Positions 60,811 through 64,000 of a stretch of 64,000 bases of DNA are shown here, piece by piece. The stretch is from NORP294 sp047627915 (GTDB lineage: Bacteria; Bacteroidota; Bacteroidia; Flavobacteriales_E; Vicingaceae), in contig JBLHTZ010000002.1 of the NCBI GenBank assembly GCA_047627915.1, forward strand, positions 1 through 64,000. Reading direction: 5' to 3'. The position numbers were made by a program, and so were the translations under genes. The notes beneath the pieces are model-generated. The model was not told the DNA's origin. It ran no database searches and was given only the letters and a program-made list of their open reading frames with translations. Positions within the stretch are counted from its first letter, which is position 1. Each line of letters begins with the position of its first letter.

Positions 60811-61698
60811 ATGAGACAAAGCATTCAGCAAATTAACCAGTTGGTTTTTAAACGATCCTTAATGGATTTCTTATTTATTGCCGCTGGAGTTACGATGGCG
60901 GCAATTGGCTTAAAAGGTTTTTTACTACCGGAAGATATTTTAGATGGCGGAGCGATGGGAGTGTCACTTTTAATACATTTGGTTACAGATATTCGATTGT
61001 CAGTTCTTATTGTGCTTGTGAACTTACCTTTTATGATTTTAGGTGCGAAACAGTTTTCAGTATCCTTTGCAGTAAAAAGTAGTTTGGCGGTTATCGCTTT
61101 AGCAACGTTAGTATACTTGCTACAATTTCCTCCAATCACTAGCGATCGACTTTTAATTGCAGTTTTTGGGGGATTTTTTATTGGAGCAGGAATAGGATTA
61201 GCCATTCGTGGTGGGGCAGTAATTGACGGTACAGAGGTTTTAGCAATTACAATTAGTAAAAAATTTAGTTTATCGATTGGCGATTTTATTGCAATTTTTA
61301 ATATTATATTGTTTGGAGTAGCTGCATTGGTGGTAGATATCGAAACAGTTATGTATTCCATGTTAACTTATTTAGCTGCTTCTAAAACGGTAGATTTTAT
61401 TTTAAATGGTATTGAAGAATACATTGGAATAATGATAGTCTCCAATGATTATTTGGAGATAAAAGAAACTATTTCTGTAAAGCTAGGTCGTGGCGTTACT
61501 GTTTTTAAATCCAACAATGCTTATGAAAACGACAAACATGTATTGGTTGATAAAGAGATTCTTTTCTGCGTGGTCACCCGTTTAGAGGTCACAAAGGTGA
61601 TGCTCGAAATAGATAAAATAGATCCTGATTCATTTGTAATTCAATACCCCATTAGAGATACAAAAGGGGGGATGATCAAGAAACGGCCAATGCAGTAG
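60811..61698 (+). CDS. YitT family membrane protein with DUF2179 domain
   Basis: This 295-residue protein has five to six N-terminal membrane segments (about 15-200) and a cytosolic C-terminal DUF2179 domain (about 210-290). Family features are GLKGFLLPEDILDGGAMGVS near the N-terminus and GLAIRGGAVIDGTEVLAI in the middle. In the C-terminal domain GRGVTVFKSNNAYENDKHVL stands where the family usually has GRGVT..-G-GAY. The ATG is preceded by CGGAGGA (60794-60800), the only strong Shine-Dalgarno-like sequence I saw before a gene here. Family members are presumed transporters; the substrate is unknown. It is convergent with the MscS gene. Confidence 0.92.
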   Translation: MRQSIQQINQLVFKRSLMDFLFIAAGVTMAAIGLKGFLLPEDILDGGAMGVSLLIHLVTDIRLSVLIVLVNLPFMILGAKQFSVSFAVKSSLAVIALATLVYLLQFPPITSDRLLIAVFGGFFIGAGIGLAIRGGAVIDGTEVLAITISKKFSLSIGDFIAIFNIILFGVAALVVDIETVMYSMLTYLAASKTVDFILNGIEEYIGIMIVSNDYLEIKETISVKLGRGVTVFKSNNAYENDKHVLVDKEILFCVVTRLEVTKVMLEIDKIDPDSFVIQYPIRDTKGGMIKKRPMQ

Positions 61699-61720
61699 AT
61701 TCGTTAGTTGATCTTCAGTG

Positions 61721-62824
61721 TTAGTTATCTAAATTATTGACTCTTTTTTCTTTCTTCATTACAATGGTTCTGTACGGAAAAGGTATTTCTATTCCTTCCT
61801 TATCAAATCGTTTCTTAATACTTTCTAATACGGCAATTCGTAACTCAAATGAGTCAGTAAAATCTTTACTCCATGCCCAAGCTCGAATGGTAACGGCGAA
61901 GTCGCCTAAACTCATTAAAGCAGTTTTAACAATTGGCTCATTGTCCTTTTTTTCTTCAAGGGTTCTATTGTCGATAACGAGAGGATGGTTTTCGCATTCT
62001 TCTCGCATAATTTTCTTAGCGAGGTCAATGTCACTGTCATAAGAAATTCCAATTTCGATTCGCTCACAACACTTTTTTTCACCTAAATCATAATTTACCA
62101 GCTTTTCTTTGTTGATGATGGAATTTGGAATGACAATCATTTTGTTATCAAAATTTCGGATAACGGTATGTCGAAGTGTAATGTCTGTAACTACTCCAAC
62201 CATATCGTCCGTAATTTTTACAATGTCACCAACTTTAAAAGGTTTGAAAGAAATGATGAAAATACCGCCTACTAAATTTGCCAAAGCTTCTTGAGAGGCG
62301 ACCCCTGCGATAATTGCAATAACGCCGGCTCCTCCGAGGAAAGTTTGTGCAACTCCTTTTAGAGAAGGGAAGGCTAACAGACCAAATAAGATGCCGACAG
62401 AGTAAATCGTAATAACAGCGACATACCGAAGAAATTTGAAACTTGTTGGGTCCTCTTTGTGCTTTATTTTTTTCTGAATTTTTCTTCTAAACCACATGTT
62501 TACTGAGGTGGAAGCTACGATCGTTCCTATTGCTAAGAAGCCTAAATACAAGACAAGTTTTAGGTTTTTTAGAATAATAGCGTCTTTATCCTCATCAACA
62601 AAAATAAAGCTGAGTCCGATGGCACCTACTACAACCCATAGTGCATTTAAAATGCGTTTTACCAAATTCAGAGCGTGAGGGTCTTCTCCAGGAAATTTTC
62701 TTTTTTCTATCTTCAACAACCAGTTATATATAAGTTTGGTCAAAATTTGAAGCATGATTACTCCAAGAATGACCAGTGCGGCATAAATAATTAATGGTTT
62801 GTATAACTCAAAAATCTCTATCAT
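61721..62824 (-). CDS. MscS-family mechanosensitive ion channel
   Basis: I use the ATG at 62824 (367 residues); the frame to 62890 adds a leader with no clear role. Membrane segments lie at about 10-30, 60-80, 95-115 and 140-160. The pore helix of the MscS domain reads AQTFLGGAGVIAIIAGVASQ, followed by EALANLVGGIFIISFKPFKV and GDIVKI. The beta domain contains the DITLRHTVIRNFDNKMIVIP motif with PNS. The C-terminal alpha/beta domain ends FPYRTIVMKKE. It would release solutes on osmotic downshock. The gene is convergent with the YitT gene, with 22 bases between stops. Confidence 0.94.
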   Translation of the reverse strand: MIEIFELYKPLIIYAALVILGVIMLQILTKLIYNWLLKIEKRKFPGEDPHALNLVKRILNALWVVVGAIGLSFIFVDEDKDAIILKNLKLVLYLGFLAIGTIVASTSVNMWFRRKIQKKIKHKEDPTSFKFLRYVAVITIYSVGILFGLLAFPSLKGVAQTFLGGAGVIAIIAGVASQEALANLVGGIFIISFKPFKVGDIVKITDDMVGVVTDITLRHTVIRNFDNKMIVIPNSIINKEKLVNYDLGEKKCCERIEIGISYDSDIDLAKKIMREECENHPLVIDNRTLEEKKDNEPIVKTALMSLGDFAVTIRAWAWSKDFTDSFELRIAVLESIKKRFDKEGIEIPFPYRTIVMKKEKRVNNLDN

Positions 62825-62996
62825 TATTTCTCGTTTAAATTCGTTTTGAGAATATAAATATTTAAAAATAGGCTGCTTTAGATACAGCAAATTTAGCTCT
62901 TTTAAAATCTTAAAAATGCCCTTTTGTCAAAGCATTCGATTTCTTAGAAAATAAAACTGGTTATCTTCACCTATTGATATTTAAAATATTGGAATA

Positions 62997-64000
62997 ATGA
63001 AAGGAAGACAAATTTTTACGCTAGTAACAATCATCCTAATCACATCTATAGGACTCCTATATACTATCTGGAAACCTGTTGTTTGGTCTTTTATTTTTAT
63101 AGTCCCGTTAGTTTTAATTGGAGTGAGAGACATGATTCAACCCAAACACTCGATTCGAAAGAACATTCCTTTAATTGGGAATTTTCGATACATATTTGAG
63201 GCCACTTGTCCTGAAATAGTGCAATACTTTGTTGAAACGGATATGGAATGCCGTCCTTTTAATCGTTTGTTTCGTTCCATTATTAACCACCGATCAAAAA
63301 CACACCTGAGATTGCTGCAATTCGACATGTTGAACCGCAGACTACTGTAGTTTCACCTTCTAGCCATAAAGCATTTAACGATTCTGAAGTGCTCATGCAC
63401 TTCATTCAGCAGCTTAGAGAATTGTCTGGTGGTAAACCGGTCGGCTTTAAACTTTCTATTGGCAAGGAGTCTGAGTTTATTAACATTTGTAACGCAATCA
63501 TTAGTACAGGTATTAAGCCTGATTTTATCACGATTGACGGTGGAGAATGAGGAACAGGGGCGGCTCTTATTGAATTTTTAAATAGAATTGGGACTCCTTT
63601 GCGAGAAGGACTTGCTTTCGCGGTAAATAAATTGAGAGGATACGATTTATAAAAAGGCATAAAAGTGATTGCTTCGGGAAAGGTAGTAACAGGTTTTTAA
63701 ATTGCTCGACTAATTGCTTTGGGATCAGACATGGTCAATTCTGCACAAGTAATGATGATGTCGAATGGGTGCATTCAAGTATTGCAATGCAATAACAACA
63801 CATGTCCAGTTGGAGTCGCCACACAAGATGCTTCCCCAATGAAAGGTTTGGTGGTTAATGATAAGGCTCCTCGAGCAGCGAATTATCATTCACACAACCA
63901 TAAAAGTTTTATTGAGCTATTAGAAGCAACAGGTGTGAATCACATTTCTGAATTGTGCAGATGTCACATTTATAGGAGAATTAATATGTCGTCTAAAAAA
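62997..64000 (+). pseudogene. Dead FMN-binding glutamate synthase-like gene (large deletion, three in-frame stops; runs past the window end)
   Basis: The 5' part (62997 to about 63298) encodes two hydrophobic segments and PLIGNFRYIFEATCPEIVQY, then FVETDMECRPFNR, the N-terminal part of the membrane-anchored FMN-dependent glutamate synthase family. At about 63294-63300 it jumps to another frame with NTPEIAAIRHVEPQTTVVSP, which is normally well over a hundred residues further on. The central FMN/barrel region is therefore deleted. That second frame continues through LRELSGGKPVGFKLSIGKES and NNTCPVGVATQD but has TGA at 63548 (in GGE-stop-GTGAA), TAA at 63650 and TAA at 63698. Loss of function is certain; the family call is from recognisable motifs. 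Confidence 0.9.

Noticed and set aside
60825..61361. A 178-codon open frame on the minus strand inside the YitT-family gene
   Set aside because: It lies wholly antisense to a well-supported membrane-protein gene, is rich in Lys, Ile, Pro and Ser as expected from the complement of hydrophobic codons, and has no domain or upstream signal.

Overview
The window looks like a piece of a low-GC Bacteroidota chromosome, most likely a marine member of the Flavobacteriales. The reasons are a SusC/SusD pair, a protein ending in a type IX secretion (T9SS) sorting domain, a 287-residue primary sigma factor of the Bacteroidota type, A/T-rich leaders with almost no Shine-Dalgarno sequences, a DUF3467 gene directly after rpoC, and BshA. 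Most of the window is ordinary, well-kept chromosome. The accessory interest lies in 11.4-12.7 kb, 12.8-37.5 kb, and a few decayed loci near 51, 60 and 63-64 kb.

Layout. 0-11.3 kb (+): nusG (5' end cut by the window edge), rplK-rplA-rplJ-rplL, an RNA hairpin, rpoB, rpoC and a DUF3467 gene, closed by a strong terminator. 11.4-12.75 kb (+): two tandem copies of a gene for a small lipoprotein with eight C-terminal cysteines, each copy with its own upstream region and terminator. 12.8-27.2 kb (-): a tight ten-gene operon that reads zwf-pgl-edd-eda-sugar kinase-GH17-MFS transporter-GH16-GH30-putative GH149 phosphorylase. 27.4-28.1 kb (-): a Nudix-like regulator that has lost its catalytic residues. 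28.4-35.5 kb (+): divergent susC-susD-PKD/surface glycan-binding lipoprotein-GH16. 35.6-37.5 kb (+): a secreted protein with three copies of a glycan-binding-like domain and a T9SS tail.

Together these genes read as one beta-1,3-glucan (laminarin) locus. Surface and periplasmic GH16, GH17 and GH30 enzymes would cut the polymer and its branches, SusCD would import oligosaccharides, and the MFS porter would carry sugars across the inner membrane. A cytoplasmic phosphorylase would release glucose 1-phosphate, the kinase would phosphorylate free glucose, and the complete Entner-Doudoroff branch encoded in the same operon would turn glucose 6-phosphate into pyruvate and glyceraldehyde 3-phosphate. 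Phosphoglucomutase is not in the window.

37.6-50 kb: housekeeping genes. These are recG, a WD40 protein, pheT, a pterin dehydratase, htpG behind a sigma-54-like promoter, lemA with two TPM-domain genes, the primary sigma factor, an unknown gene and a DjlA-like co-chaperone. 50-55.7 kb: three rhomboid genes, one pseudogene, mutL and a small membrane protein. 55.8-62.9 kb: a GH3/beta-lactamase-fold fusion, bshA, a run of tiny membrane-protein frames including one remnant, a YitT-family gene and an MscS-family channel. From 63.0 kb to the window end lies a clearly dead FMN-binding glutamate synthase-like gene with a large deletion and three in-frame stops.

I saw no tRNA, rRNA, CRISPR array, insertion sequence or prophage. 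All family calls come from reading motifs by eye; no database search was run.
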